This document shows positions 41,871 through 53,375 of a stretch of DNA of 64,000 nt, in pieces. Origin of the DNA: Neostapfia colusana (taxonomy: Eukaryota > Streptophyta > Magnoliopsida > Poales > Poaceae); assembly GCA_030760725.1 (NCBI GenBank), contig JASWHV010000003.1, positions 110,206,153 to 110,270,152 of the forward strand, written 5' to 3'. Numbering within the stretch: position 1 is the first letter of the stretch; each line of letters begins with the position of its first letter. A program made the position numbers and the translations under genes. A model generated the notes under the pieces. That model made no database searches. It saw only the letters and a program-made list of their open reading frames with translations, and was not told the DNA's origin.

Positions 41871-42310
41871 ACAAGGGGCAACATTCACTACACCGTGATT
41901 GATTATGTTCCGGAAGGAGAAGCCGCGTTAGCAGGGATGCTTTATCTGAATAAGCTACCGGTATTAATTCTCTTCGACTCTGGTGTCACACATAAATTTA
42001 TTAGCTAATAGTTTGTGGCTCAACATCAGCTCCAAACCACTTTTACAAAGAGTCAATACCTCATATCTTTGACCGGGGGCAGCATTACAGCAAGCGATGT
42101 TGTCTCCAGAGCACTTCTTTGTTTGGGGGTTAGACTATAACCCACGACCCTCATTATTCTCGGGGGTCTGAAGATCGACATTATTTTGGGGATGCCGTGG
42201 TTGAATAACCACAATGCGGTTCTCAACATCAGTTCTCGAACCGTTAAGATCAACTCCCCACAGCACGGTCTTCATACATTAGTTATGTGCACCAGTCGGC
42301 AATAGATTGC
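41871..42310 (+). pseudogene. Protease region of E3
   Basis: Reads DYVPEGEAALAGM and then LILFDSGVTHKFIS, with catalytic Asp retained. It is stopped by TAA at 42006-42008 (FIS*). Later in other frames, ILGMPWLNNHNAV (about 42187-42225) marks the end of the domain. It is broken by the stop and frameshifts. Confidence 0.82.
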
Positions 42311-42960
42311 AACATTGAACCACTCGGTAACTGTTAAAATAGAGGACATTCTGGTGGTATGTGAATATCTGGATGTGTTTCCTGATGATTTACCGGGCAT
42401 GCCACCCGAACGGGACGTAGAGTTCAAGATTGAACGTGAGCCGAGAACACCACCGAGTTCACGAAGGCCGTACAAAAGGGCACCCAATCAAGGGGCAGAG
42501 TGGAAGACACTGCTGAATGACCTTATGAGCAAATGTTTTATATGACTGAGTTCGTCACCTTGGGGTTGTTCAGCATTGTTTGTAAAGAAGGACAAAACAC
42601 AACGGCTTTGTGTTGATTATAGTCCGCTTAACGCTGTGACAATCAAGAACAAGTACCCGTTGCCACGGATCAACATGTTGTTTGATCAGTTGGTCAAAGC
42701 AAAGATCTTCTCCAAGATGGATTTAAGATCAGGGTACCATCAGATTAAGATACGGGCTGAGGATATTCCGAAGACAGCTTTTTCGACGAGGTACGGTCTT
42801 TATGGGTACCTTGTCATGTTCCTCAGCCTCACCAACTCTCCAGCTCAGTTCATGTACTTGATGAACTCAGTATTCATGCCGGAGCTGGACAAGTTTGTCG
42901 TGTACTTCATCGATGACATATTGGTTTATTCCAAGTCAGAGGAAGAACACGCAAAACACC
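42311..42960 (+). pseudogene. Reverse transcriptase of E3, cut by element B
   Basis: One frame with a single internal stop (TGA near 42545, where relatives have Arg in FIRPSSSPWG). VCEYLDVFPDDLPGMPPE, LCVDYSPLNAVTIKNKYPL, FSKMDLRSGYHQIKIR and YFIDDILVYSKSEEEHAKHL are visible, so the palm catalytic acids are kept. The frame is cut after KHL at 42960 by the LTR of element B. The frame's apparent tail to 43109 is LTR sequence. Confidence 0.9.
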
Positions 42961-45900
42961 TGTTCGAGGACCCGATGGTCTCGACTAGCCAGGATCATAC
43001 TAAGGGGTGTTATGTTGCACAGCACCGTATAACACACCTAAAAGGTACAAAGAGAAAGCGAAAATTTGATTACATAAAATTGTTTATGAACATGTTTACA
43101 ACAAAATAACGTCAAGTCTACACTCACGGGCGTAGACTAAGGAAAAGAGTTCACGTTCAGCCCGTGAACGTGTTCCTACTAGCACACACGCACACTAACA
43201 CGGCGGCTTGCACGGCTCCCACTCGATGGTGTTTCCCTCTTTGAGGTCCGTCACCTCCTCGGGAGCCTCCTCCTCATAGCACCCTGCAAACGCTTCAAAC
43301 ACAAGCAGTGAGCATGATGGCTCAGCAAGACTGACCCGTCTTACCTATACATGAAGCTCTACATGCTTGGTTTGCAGTGTATAGTGGAATGTATATTGCA
43401 AAAGACACGCCTAAATAGTTGAACCTTACTTTCAAGTTTTAGCAGCAAGTTGTTGGAGAACCTCGTGGTAAGACACATAAGAGAGCCGCAATCAAACAAG
43501 AAACATATTTCTCTCATGTGCTTTGCCTAAGATTGAAAAGAACTTTAATTTGCTGTAAACTACAGCAAATCACTAACAAGCAATGTAAAGCTTTCAGTCA
43601 GCAATCTTTTACCATGATACTAGCCTGTTCTTTCTATGTCACGGTACAGTGAACAAGTGGTACTCACTGACTGCGAGGGACGGCGATTATAATCGATTTA
43701 CACCTGCAGGGTTACCTGAATAACCCGTCACGTACGCTCGTACTCGATGTTGCCAACAGCAACCACCACGGACGTCGTACGCAACCACCTTTCATTCGTC
43801 AGCCAAGTCATGAACTGGTCCTATCATCCCGAGCAGGAGGTCTCTGCACGGAGCATCCGCAGTGCCCGCCATCCGATTTACACCTCACTGCTCTCAACCT
43901 ACCCTCTTGACGACAAGCAATGCCTCAACAGATGGCTACCCGAATTACATCGGTTTCCCGGTTCCAATATATCCGATAGGTCTTCGGTACTGTTCAAGCT
44001 TGTTCAACAGGCCTGCACACAGCTTGGCCCTCAATCGACACAAGCGGAGCTATGGCACCTATGCCCCAAAGTCCTGCTGCCCTTGCTCTCCGCCCGGTCT
44101 CATTTTTCTTGCCGTGTGATTCATTTGCTATCTCTAACCGAGTTGTGTGCCTCTAGCCTATTCTCGCGAGTAGTTCCAACTACTCGAATTGTACCAAATC
44201 CTACACCAATTTAGCATTGCAGTGGCTACTCGAGGTTTAAAACCTAAGCCCAAAACCCTAGTTCTCTTGGCTATGCATTTGAGTTTTCAAACAAGACTCT
44301 AATGCACAATCGTAATAAATACATAAAGTAAGTTATCAAAACAAAAAACTTTATGAAATGGCTAATGAAAACTAGAGCTTGCCTTGCTGCTGGTCGTAAG
44401 CTACTTTTTCCTCCGGAGTGATGAAGTCTAAAATCTCTGGTCCTTCTTCGATCTTAGCAACTACACGGAAAAGAATTACGATGTGTGTCAATTTAAATCC
44501 AAATGAGTTGAATTTGATATTGTGAAGGCTACAAGTATAGCTAGACAGTTCTAATGACTCTAAAATTTTTACAGTGGTTTTTATACAACCTAAAAAACTT
44601 GGCCAAATTTCATTTGAATCAAAGCTCATTTGAGACCTGCACAAATAATTTTGTGTTTGGCCCTAATTAGAGATCTTAGGGTTTTCTAAGAATTTTCATG
44701 GATCAAGCCATGAATTTCTGGAAATTAGATTTTTAGATGGTTCTAATGGAAATTGGTTTCATCTAATTTGAAGATTCCTAGCAAAAGATATGAACTACAC
44801 AAGTTCAGAGAAAATCTGAAAAATGTTTCTGGAAATTTTTCTTTTTCTCTGGACCAGTTTCCTTAATCACACCATTAGGTGGATCAAAGGAAATCGGATG
44901 GATCTGAAATTTTTATGGTAGCTCAGGGATATTACAAGGAAAATCTTGGCAAAATTTCAGAATTTTCCACTAAAGGGTTCTCCAGTTAAAATTTTAAACA
45001 GTTTAAATTTTGGAGAATTAATTCTGGAGAAATAAAGGTACTCAGAGAGATGAATCTAACAAAATTTGGTTCACACGATTTGGAGCTTCCTAGCAAAAGT
45101 TATGGATTTCTAAAGTTGGAGCTGAATTCAGATTTATTTTCCAACAGAAAATTTATTCCCGCGCTGACTCAGCCGCTGACAGCGGGACCCGCCGCTTTGT
45201 TTAAATGAAAGTGGCGTGCACGTGCTTCAGACAGCGGCTGACAGCTGGGGCCCGCTGTCTTCGTCTTCCTCTCGACACCCGACAGCCCCGCGTCGGCGCA
45301 CTCTGGTGAAGCTTGCCGCCGACTGATCCCCTGCGCCAAGCTTCACGAGACTCGCCGCTAGGGCCTAGTACGACGCGAGGAACACGCTGGTGGGATCGGC
45401 GGTGGTCGACAGTGACCGGAACATGGCCGGCGACGTGCGGCGGCTTCGGAAGAACTTCGGCCGTGTCAGCCGGACTCCCTAGCACCCCAAACGCTCGAGC
45501 AAAAGGTCGTACAGCATCAGTGCACCCTAGGGAAGGTTGTCGAGAACTCAAATGAGCTCGGAAACAGCTCTAACTAGCATGTCACCGTGCGACCTAGGTC
45601 AAAAATCGGGAAAACTAGCAAAACTCAGAGAACAGCGGCTATACTCAATTGTTCTCCGAGGTTTTCTGATCCTATGCACTCGCATGGGCATCTAAAATTG
45701 GTTTGCTTAGTTTGGTGATGAGTGGTGCAACGTATCTCATGAATTTTGCAAAGTTGTCTGGCGGTCTCTTTTGTACACCGGCACAAAATCGTGAAATTCC
45801 GGTGAGGGAAGCCCATGGCATGCAGCTAGAGCTTGCGGTGAGGGAAGAGGGGACCTTAACGAACCTCTTTGATGTTCACAGCTTGGGGAAAGATGGGATT

Positions 45901-46943
45901 TGGTGGCCGGATGAGGCGTTCTCAGGGAAAGACAGGCTTTGAACCGAGGAAGAAGAACCGGCTCGAAGAAGCTCTAGGAAGATCGGTCACGGGCTGGAAC
46001 CGGTGTGAGAATGTCGAGGATGGTTTGGTGAGCTCGTTTGTGGCCTCAGCTCGGCGTGACAACCACTGGATCGACTGGTCGATGGTAGAGCAGAGAGCTT
46101 CGGCGAGCGGCGCTTTTTTTTTCGTGCGAGAGCGAGGAGCTTCGGTTGTTCTGTTCGTGATCAAACGGAACATACCGAGGGGGTGTGATAAGGGTGTCGA
46201 GCAGCAGCTCCAGCGTGTGCGAGCAAAGCAGGAGCTGGCATCGGGGTTTCGCTCGGTGGCGATCACAGCGCCGGCCCGAGAAACCAAGGAACCGAGTCCT
46301 CAGTTGGTTTGATCACTGGTGTGGCTGACAGGAGGGCCCCACCACCCCCATTTTGATCTCACAAGTTAAATTCCTACTGCTCCAACTATTAGGGACACTA
46401 ATACCCTTGGCAATTTTATCAATTCACCAAATGCCCATTTGAATTTGAATGAATCAAAGTGTGATTTGATGTCACTAAATTTGCAGCAAATGTGAGCTGA
46501 AGTTCAAATTTGACTTGAATTTAGCCAAAATAGCTCATGTCAAGATCAACTACAAATGGATTGAAAATTGGTGTGTGAGCCAAAAATTTGCTGAGTGTGA
46601 ATATGAATCCCACTTTTGAATTCATAGGATTAAATGTTTTTGAATTTTAATTTAAGTTCAAAATAGCCTTTTACTAATTGCACCCAAAAGTACCTCAAAA
46701 GGTTTTGGATTTCGGTGAAATTTGGCATGAGAATTTTTAACAAAGTTTAGGAGTTTATCATATGCTCAGCCCCTATATGATGCATGTGGAAAATACCACT
46801 TTTGCACTTTGTGAGTTTATCTCCTAATGAATCTATTGATGGTGGTTACTTGCTCTTCAAATGTGTTCATGTGATTACCGCAAAATGAGGTGAGGTGTGG
46901 TGTGATGAACACTTTTAGCAAATGAAAAACTTGGGCCCTTACA
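42961..46943 (-). repeat. 3' LTR of element B (L3), 3983 bp, complete
   Basis: Plus-strand edges are TG (tgttcgagga) and CA (gggcccttaca). The minus strand starts TGTAAGGGCCC, directly after the polypurine tract. It is the fullest family-1 LTR here: the primer-side blocks 42961-43640, middle 43640-45160, GC-rich block 45160-46320 and U3-start block 46320-46943, which matches 8250-8859 of element A. The frames 43747-44214, 45201-46312 and similar are not conserved between copies. Confidence 0.9.
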
Positions 46944-46955
46944 TCTCCCCCCCTT
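46944..46955 (-). other. Polypurine tract of element B
   Basis: The minus strand reads AAGGGGGGGAGA immediately before the LTR's TGTAAGGG. This is the standard plus-strand primer site of Ty3/gypsy elements and it confirms the boundary. Confidence 0.93.
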
Positions 46956-47015
46956 AAAAGGATCTCGTCCCATGATTATAAGGTAAAAATGAGAGAGAGG
47001 ACGATTGAAAAATTA

Positions 47016-47463
47016 CTAGATGTGCGACGTTAAAAAGTCAGGGTAGTTGGCGCGAAGAAAGCCTTCGCTCTCCCATGTCTCCTCATCCATGGAGTGATTA
47101 CTCCATAAGACTTTATAGAACCACAACATACTGTTGCGTGTGGTTCGGGCCTTCTCATCAATAATCTGAACCGGTTCCTCCCGATAGGTAAGATCTGGTT
47201 TCAGTTCCTCAATATCTCCCAGCTGAAGAGCGGTTGAAAGATTGAGGCACTTCCTCAGCTGAGAAATGTGGAAGATGTCGTGCACACCGGAGACTGTCGC
47301 TGGTAATTCCAGCTGGGGTGAAACGGTTCCATATCTTTCCAGAATCTGGAATGGACTGATGAATCGAGGTGCCAACTTTCCTCTGACCCCAAATCTGTTC
47401 ACGCCCTTCATTGGAGACACGCGTAGATACACATGATCCCTGACTTCAAATTGTAAAGGACGT
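47016..47463 (-). pseudogene. Integrase C-terminus of element B, with chromodomain-like tail
   Basis: An open frame to its stop at 47016. It shows LQFEVRDHVYLRVSPMKG, the GPY/F-like GKLAPRFISPFQI, a linker (VHDIFHISQLRKCL) and a tail resembling a chromodomain (MLWFYKVLWSNHSMDEETWE, then ANYPDFL). Such tails direct integration to heterochromatin in chromoviruses. The N-terminus is cut at 47463 by LTR L4, so the catalytic core is absent. It corresponds closely to bases 1-205 of element A. Confidence 0.87.
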
Positions 47464-49515
47464 TGCGAGGGCCACACGGCCCCGACTAGCCCGGATCATG
47501 CTGAGGTGTACTGCGTTGCACAGCACCGAATAACACATGTAAAAGATACAAAGCGGAAGCAAACGTTTTATTAAAATGAACTTTTTTTGAACATGTTTAC
47601 AACAAAATAAGTCGAGTCTACACTCACACTAATACGGCGGCGTGCATGACTCCCATTCGACGGGGTTGCCCTCTTGGGGGTCCGTCTCCTCCTCGGGAGT
47701 CTCCTAATGACACCCTGCAAAAGCTTCAAACACAAGCAGTGAGCATGATAGCTCAGAAAGACTCACCTGTCTTTCCTATACATGAAACTTCTACATGCTG
47801 GATTACAGTGTAAATGGAAATGTAAGTTGCAAAGGACACGCCTAAATAGTTGTACCTTACTTTCAAATTTTTAGCCCAAATTGTGGAATAACCTCGCGCT
47901 AAGGCACATAAGAGAGCCGCAATCAAACAAGAAACACATTTCTCTCAAGTGATCTGCCCAAGGTTAAAAGTAACTTTAATTCGCTCTAAACTACAACAGA
48001 TCATTAGCAACCAAGGTAGCTTTCAGTCAGCAACTTTTAACATGACTCTAGCCTGTTCTTTCTACGTCATGGTACAGTGAACAAGTGGTACTCACTGACC
48101 GTGAGGGACGGTGATTATAATCAATTTACATCTGCAGGGTTACCCAAATTACCCGTCACGTACGCCCATACTCGATGTTACCTAGAGCAGCCATCATGGA
48201 CGTCGTACGCAACCACCTGTCATCCATCAGCCAAAAGTTGAGCTGGTCCCATCGTCCCGAGCAAGAGGTCTCTGTGCGCACATCCTCAATGCCACCAGCC
48301 GATTTACACCTCAAGCTCTCAACCTACCCTCTGAATGATGAGCTATGCCTCAACACCCAGCTACCTGAATTACATCGGTTTCCCGGTTCCCATATATCCG
48401 GTAGGTTTTTGGTACTGTTCTAGGTTGTTCAACAGGCCCGCACACGGCTCGGTCCTCAATCGACACAAGCGGATCTATGGCACCCAGGCCCTAAAGTCCT
48501 GCTGCTCTTACTCTCCGCTCGGTCTGATTTTTCTTGCCATGTGTTCCATTTGCTATCTCTAACCGAGTGGTGTGCCTCTATCCTATTCTCGCGAGCAGTT
48601 CCAACTACTCGCCTTGTACTGAATCCTACACTATGTTAGCATTGCAGTGGCTACTCGAGGTTTAAAAACCTAAGCCTAAAACCAATGTTTTCTTGGCTAT
48701 GGATTTGGGTTTTCAAAAAATACTCTAATGCATAAGTAAGGTGGATACTCAATCTAAGTTCTCAAAACAATAAAGTTTATAAAAGGCTAATGCAAACTGG
48801 AGCTTGTCTTGCTGCTGTTGGTCGTAGACTTGCTGTCTCCGGAGTTATGAAGTCTAAAACTTCTGGGTCCTCCTCAACCTTAGCGACTACATGAGACAAT
48901 TACATGTATATGTCAATTTAAATGCATATGAGTTTGGAGTGAATAATATTAAGACTATAAGTACTTCTAGACAGGCCCAATGACTCTGAAATTTTTACTG
49001 TGGTTTGGAAACAATCTAAACAGAGACTTGGCCAAATTTCATTTGCAGCAAAGCTCATTTGAGCCTCCACAAATAAATGTGCATTTGGCATTAATTGGAG
49101 CTCTTAGGGTGTTCTAGGGATTTTCATGGAGAAAACCATGACTTTTCTCGAAACTATATTTTCAGAGGGTTCTAATGGAATTGGTTTCACCTAATTTGAA
49201 GATTCCTAGCCAAAGATATGAGCTAAACAAGTTCAGAGAAAATCTAAAAAATGTTTCTGGACATTTTTATTTTTCTCTGGAACAGTTTTTGTAATCACAC
49301 CATTAAGTGGATCAAATGAGCTCAAATGGATCTGAAATTTTTACGGTAGCTCAGGGATATTATGATGAACATCCTGGCCAAATTTCAGAATTTTCCACTA
49401 AAGGGTTCCCCACTTAAAATTCTAAACAATTTAAATTTTGAAGAATTAATGAGAAATAAATGTTTTCATGAAGTGAAACTTGATTTGTTGGAAAGTACTC
49501 AGAGAGATGAATCAA
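47464..49515 (-). repeat. LTR fragment L4 (family 1, minus)
   Basis: Starts tgcgagggccacacgg, matching the LTR edges of A (6567) and B (42961). It parallels L3 through about 49510 (last shared block actcagagagatgaat), then changes to family-2 LTR sequence. There is no primer site to its left, so it is a truncated solo LTR or B's 5' LTR after an internal deletion. Identity to L3 looks about 80-85% by eye. Confidence 0.8.
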
Positions 49516-51239
49516 AGTACTCCTCTCCTGTAGCTGATGTATATGTGGTAATGCAAGGGTGAGTATGTCGTACTCAGCAAGTGTAGGAAAAGTATGACAT
49601 GCAGCTTACAACAAGGTAGGGAAATAAAGAGATTTATTGCAGCAAGCAAATTTTATTTCACAAACATGGTAAAAACAACAACTATTTCTAGGTGAGTTAA
49701 AATCCCATCATAACCAAGTGAATAATCAACATTCTTTCATCATAATTCACCATATATCAAGTCTCAACAAGCCATTAATCTTTCTCAAGTATATATCATA
49801 CTCATAATTATTCATAACCATCTTATTTTTATATAGCCGAAGCCAAAATCTTTGTCATGACTCAAAACAGACCCAAAACCAATCCGAATGACCATACCCG
49901 AATAACCATCCCATGTTTTGCATCTAATCATGGAAGTTGGCCAGGTGATTGTGACCAAAAGCACGACTATCATGATAGTTTTACACTCTGCAGAGGTGAC
50001 ACCACTTTACCCACAATTTCATGATTTCGTCACCCGTCGGCGACTAGAGAAACCTCCATTATAACAGAACACAACCGTCGGTGTATAGCCAAGAGATCAC
50101 AAAATAGCCTTTACAAAGGGGCTACTAGGATGTACGGACCCACTGAGGTTTCACCGGCAGGCTCGAATCTCCATTCTACCACCCAGGGCCCCCCCTCTTG
50201 TGCCATGCAGTTCCCAGGGCAGTCCTTCTCGACGCCCATTCGCCGTGCCATCCAACGGTCCATAACAAGCTAGCAGCACACCTAATTAGTCAGCTAATCT
50301 GCACCCATATTTGGACTTGTGGTGGCACTGTTTTCTGGCATGTGCTCGCACGAACCGCCTTAGATCTATGGCAAGTAAACCACCATCTCATGAGCAACAT
50401 CCAAGAACCAATATTGCTTAGATCTAACCAATTCCATGCTCATTAACATCATCAAGTTCTCATCATCATTATTCATATGAGTGCAGTAGCTAACCATATT
50501 TTATTTCAGCTTCCCGTATCCCGTAAATTATGCAAAGAAAAAAGAGAAAAACGACCATACCCGACTCATCAACTTTCCTGGCAACAAGGATGGTTAACAA
50601 AACTAGTAAAATCCTATAAAAGGGTGTCCCATCAAGTTGACTCAAGCATACCAGTTTTCGCAAGCAAAACAGTTTCAAAACATGGGACCAATGTGGTCAA
50701 GGGGCACTTGCCTTGCTCCCGTGGTTCGTGTTGCTCAAGCGTCTCGAAGTCTTGGTGCTGTAGTTCCTCATAGGCGGCCTCTTGAGCTTGTCCTTCTACT
50801 TACGACCATGCACATACAAAATTTACAGCAAACAGTTATCATGCACAGACTTTACTCAAGATGCAATGTGGTAGATGAATGCAAATCCTATAGTGCAGTT
50901 TTATAAAACCAGTTTGTACATGTTCTTGCATGTTTTAATGGGCTTTCATGGGGTTTTATGATAAAAAAGGGTGTAGGGATCAAGTGTGGACGTGGTAATG
51001 ATCTTTACACAAGATGTAGATCAATTCCACTGTAAAATCGATCAAAACATGATCTTTCCACACGCAAAAGTTTCTGCTCGAAGGGGCAAAGAAAACAGAT
51101 GAGTAGAAACAGCGGCGGCATCGTAAGAGGGGTAATGAAGACCTACCTCACTTTCTCCTTGTGGAAGGTCCTCCCTCCTAGCAATTTCTGCGGGGAATTA
51201 TGGTCGGGCAGATCGTCGGGCTTCTTCTCCGGCGACGAC

Positions 51240-51460
51240 GAGGCGTGACGGGGCTCGACATTTGGTCTTAATGGCGGGGCTCTATGGTGGGGCTCGAGGG
51301 CGGGGCTCAACAGCGGGGCTCGTCGGCGGGGTTCGCCGGCAATCAAACTCCGTCAAGGGGGGGGGCAACTCGGCGAGTTTGGGGGGGCAGGGGGCAACTC
51401 GGCGAGTTGGGAGGGGGGCGGCCAAAGGTGTAGGGGGTGCAGGTTTGTATTTAAAAGGGG
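51240..51460 (+). repeat. G-rich block in the C LTR
   Basis: Repeated cggggctc units (51250-51340) and two copies of gggggcaactcggcgagtt (about 51362 and 51391) within G runs of 6-9. The motif aactcggcgagtt is itself near-palindromic. It lies upstream of the LTR start as transcribed (minus strand), where the RNA would be C-rich. Confidence 0.75.
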
Positions 51461-51656
51461 GAAAAAGTAGAGTCCTAGCAAGATGGGACTCATCCCAAGA
51501 GTCCTATGGTTTTCCCCCGTCTAGGGCTGCGGCTAATTTGGGGTAAAATTTTCCCCCAAATGTGGGGGAAATTCCCCACTAGGGGAATTTGGGGAGAGTT
51601 GGGGAAAATTTGGAATTTGGGAAAAATCTGGAATTGCTCAATTTAGCTATCTTATT

Positions 51657-51820
51657 TCCATTTCTCTCCATTTCTATGTTTCTTTGTCCATTTCTACATT
51701 CCTTTCTCCATTTCTATATTTCTTTCTCCATTTATAGGATTCTTTCTCCATTTCTATGGTTCTTCCTCCATTTCTATGGTTCTATCTCCATTTCTATGGT
51801 TCTTTCTCCATTTCTACTTC
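51657..51820. repeat. 20-bp minisatellite, about 8 units
   Basis: tcca recurs exactly every 20 bases from 51667 to 51807. The consensus unit is tccatttctatggttctttc. Units differ by 1-4 bases. It lies 65-230 bp from the LTR start, in U3. Confidence 0.92.
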
Positions 51821-52217
51821 TTTTTAAATGCTTCTCTACATGAAAAAAGTATGCAATGCATGGTGATGAAATTGAGGGCGTTACAAACTTACCCCCCTTA
51901 AAATGAATCTTGCCCTTGAGATTCGATAGAGTGGAGAAAAGATGGGGGAATTCTGCCTTGAGATCTTCCTCACGTTCCCATGTAGTTTCGGCTTCCGTGT
52001 GATGGCTCCATTGTACCTTGCACCAACGGATTACTTTGTTCCTCGTGACCCTTTCCTTCACGTCCAAGATTTTGACGTGGTGTTCCGCGTAGGTCAGATC
52101 CTCTTGAAGCTCTAGCTCATCCATCGATACTTGTTCTTGTGGTACTCTTAGGCATTTCTTGAGATGAGATACGTGAAACACATCGTGCACGTCTGAGAGG
52201 TGCGTTGGCAGCTCCAA
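51774..52217 (-). pseudogene. Chromodomain-like pol C-terminus of element C
   Basis: DVHDVFHVSHLKKCL is followed by a chromodomain-like tail (VIRWCKVQWSHHTEAETTWE, EEDLKAEFPHLF). No stop precedes the polypurine tract. The frame reads through it and about 37 codons into the 3' LTR, ending at 51774. The true family end is probably near 51900. Confidence 0.82.
51886..51900 (-). other. Polypurine tract of element C
   Basis: The minus strand reads TAAGGGGGGTAAGTT, then the LTR's TGTAACGCCC. Confidence 0.88.
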
Positions 52218-52218
52218 T

Positions 52219-52637
52219 TTATTGGCTACTTCTCCTCACTTGCCCCTTGAATGGCCCAATGTACCGAGGTGCTAACTTGCCTTTGTTGTTGAACCGTCGT
52301 TGGCATCGGATATGCGATACCTTAAGATACACGAAGTCTCCCACTTCGAAGGTCAATCTTCTTCGCCTATTATCAGCATAACCCTTTTGTCGTGACTGAG
52401 CGGCCTTCAAGTTTTCAAGTGTCGTTTGTACCTGCTTTTCAGCGTCTTGCAGCACTTTGGGTCTGAATACTTGGCTTTCTCCGGTCTCATTCTAGAACAG
52501 CAGTGTTCTACACCGTCTACCATACAATGCTTTGAAAGGTGACATCTTCAAGCTGGTTTGGTCTCTATTGTTGTATGAGAATTAAGCATACGGCAAGCTC
52601 CTATCCCAACTATGCCCATGTTTCAAGGCGCAAGCTC
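52219..52637 (-). pseudogene. Integrase C-terminal region of element C
   Basis: Contains LKAAQSRQKGYADNRRR, FEVGDFVYLKVSHI and the GPY/F motif GKLAPRYIGPF (52219-52455). Further left, 52456-52637 continues integrase in other frames (the segment encoding the SYNN-type motif and YGRRC). Frameshifts occur at both ends. Confidence 0.83.
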
Positions 52638-53375
52638 TCAACATATCTTCTGATTTGTACTACCAGTTTGCCCGTCGGTTTGCGGGTGATATGTGGAGCT
52701 GAAATTCAATCGTGTACCCATGGCTTCATGCAGCTTCTTCCAGAACCTAGAGGTAAATTGAGAACCTCGATCTGAAACTATCCTCTTCGGAACTCCATGA
52801 CGACACACGATTTGCTCCATATACAGCTCGGCTAGTTGTGCGATGGTGTACATGGTTCTAACAGGAAGGAAATGGGCTGTTTTCATCAATCAGTCCATGA
52901 TAACCAAAATGGAGTCGTAGCCGGACTGAATACGTGGCAATCCGACAATGAAATCCATGCTGATGTCTTTCCACTTCCACTTGGGTACTTTTAATGGATG
53001 CAACAATCCAGCGGGTCTTTGATGTTCGGCCTTCACTCGTTGGCACGTGTCGCATAGGGCAACATATTCAGCGATGTCCCTTTTCATACCATCCCACCAA
53101 TAGCAAGTTTTCAGATACTTGTACATCTTTGTACAGCCGGGATGTACGGAATAAGGTGAGTCATGTGCCTCTTTCAATATCGTATCGTGCATGTGCTTCA
53201 TGTTAGGCACACAAATCCTTTTCCCTAACCAAAGTGTACCTGTCTCGTCTTCCTTGAAATCCTTTTCTATGCCTTGTCGGATCCTTTCCTTGATTTCCTC
53301 ATCCACTGCTTGGTCATCTCGTATTTCTTGTTCCAGCGTTGAGTTCAGTTCTATCACCTCCATCTCGTTCAACAA
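52638..53375 (-). pseudogene. Integrase zinc finger and core of element C
   Basis: The zinc finger is SVHPGCTKMYKYL ... ALCDTCQRVK. The first catalytic Asp is in DISMDFIVGLP and the second in IVSDRGSQFTSRF. After LVIMD a TGA (52887-52889) replaces the Arg codon of the usual MDRLTK. The catalytic Glu position reads HPQTDGQTGSTNQ, with Gly-Ser instead of Glu-Arg. Integrase is dead on both counts. Confidence 0.87.

Larger units (their letters stand above)
31601..42960 (+). mobile_element. Ty3/gypsy element E3, 5' part with nested insertions
   Basis: LTR P3, primer site, leader, a much shortened gag, protease and RT, cut at 42960 by element B. It inserted into LTR P0 (bases before it: attca). 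Its remaining pol and 3' LTR are not in the window. Confidence 0.87.
42961..47463 (-). mobile_element. Ty3/gypsy element B, 3' end only
   Basis: 3' LTR (42961-46943), polypurine tract and the last part of integrase, inserted in E3's RT. The internal region upstream of 47463 is missing: pol abuts LTR L4 directly. The target bases to the left are acacc. Confidence 0.87.
49547..51885 (-). repeat. 3' LTR of element C, end missing
   Basis: The minus strand starts TGTAACGCCC at 51885. It matches F's LTR in reverse (tactcagcaagtg, 'ctctgcagaggtga', 'cctttacaaaggg', gggtcc-type blocks). The last about 340 bp corresponding to F 60105-60443 are absent at the left edge. It contains a 20-bp minisatellite and a G-rich block in U3. 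Confidence 0.82.

Noticed and set aside
45201..46312. Frames of 80-147 codons on both strands in LTR L3
   Set aside because: GC-rich LTR block, no recognisable domain, not kept in L1 or P3.
50198..50906. Frames of 75-98 codons in the C LTR
   Set aside because: No domain, both strands open, region is LTR.
51657..51820. CRISPR-like regular repeat
   Set aside because: Contiguous 20-bp units with no spacers, in a plant LTR: a minisatellite.
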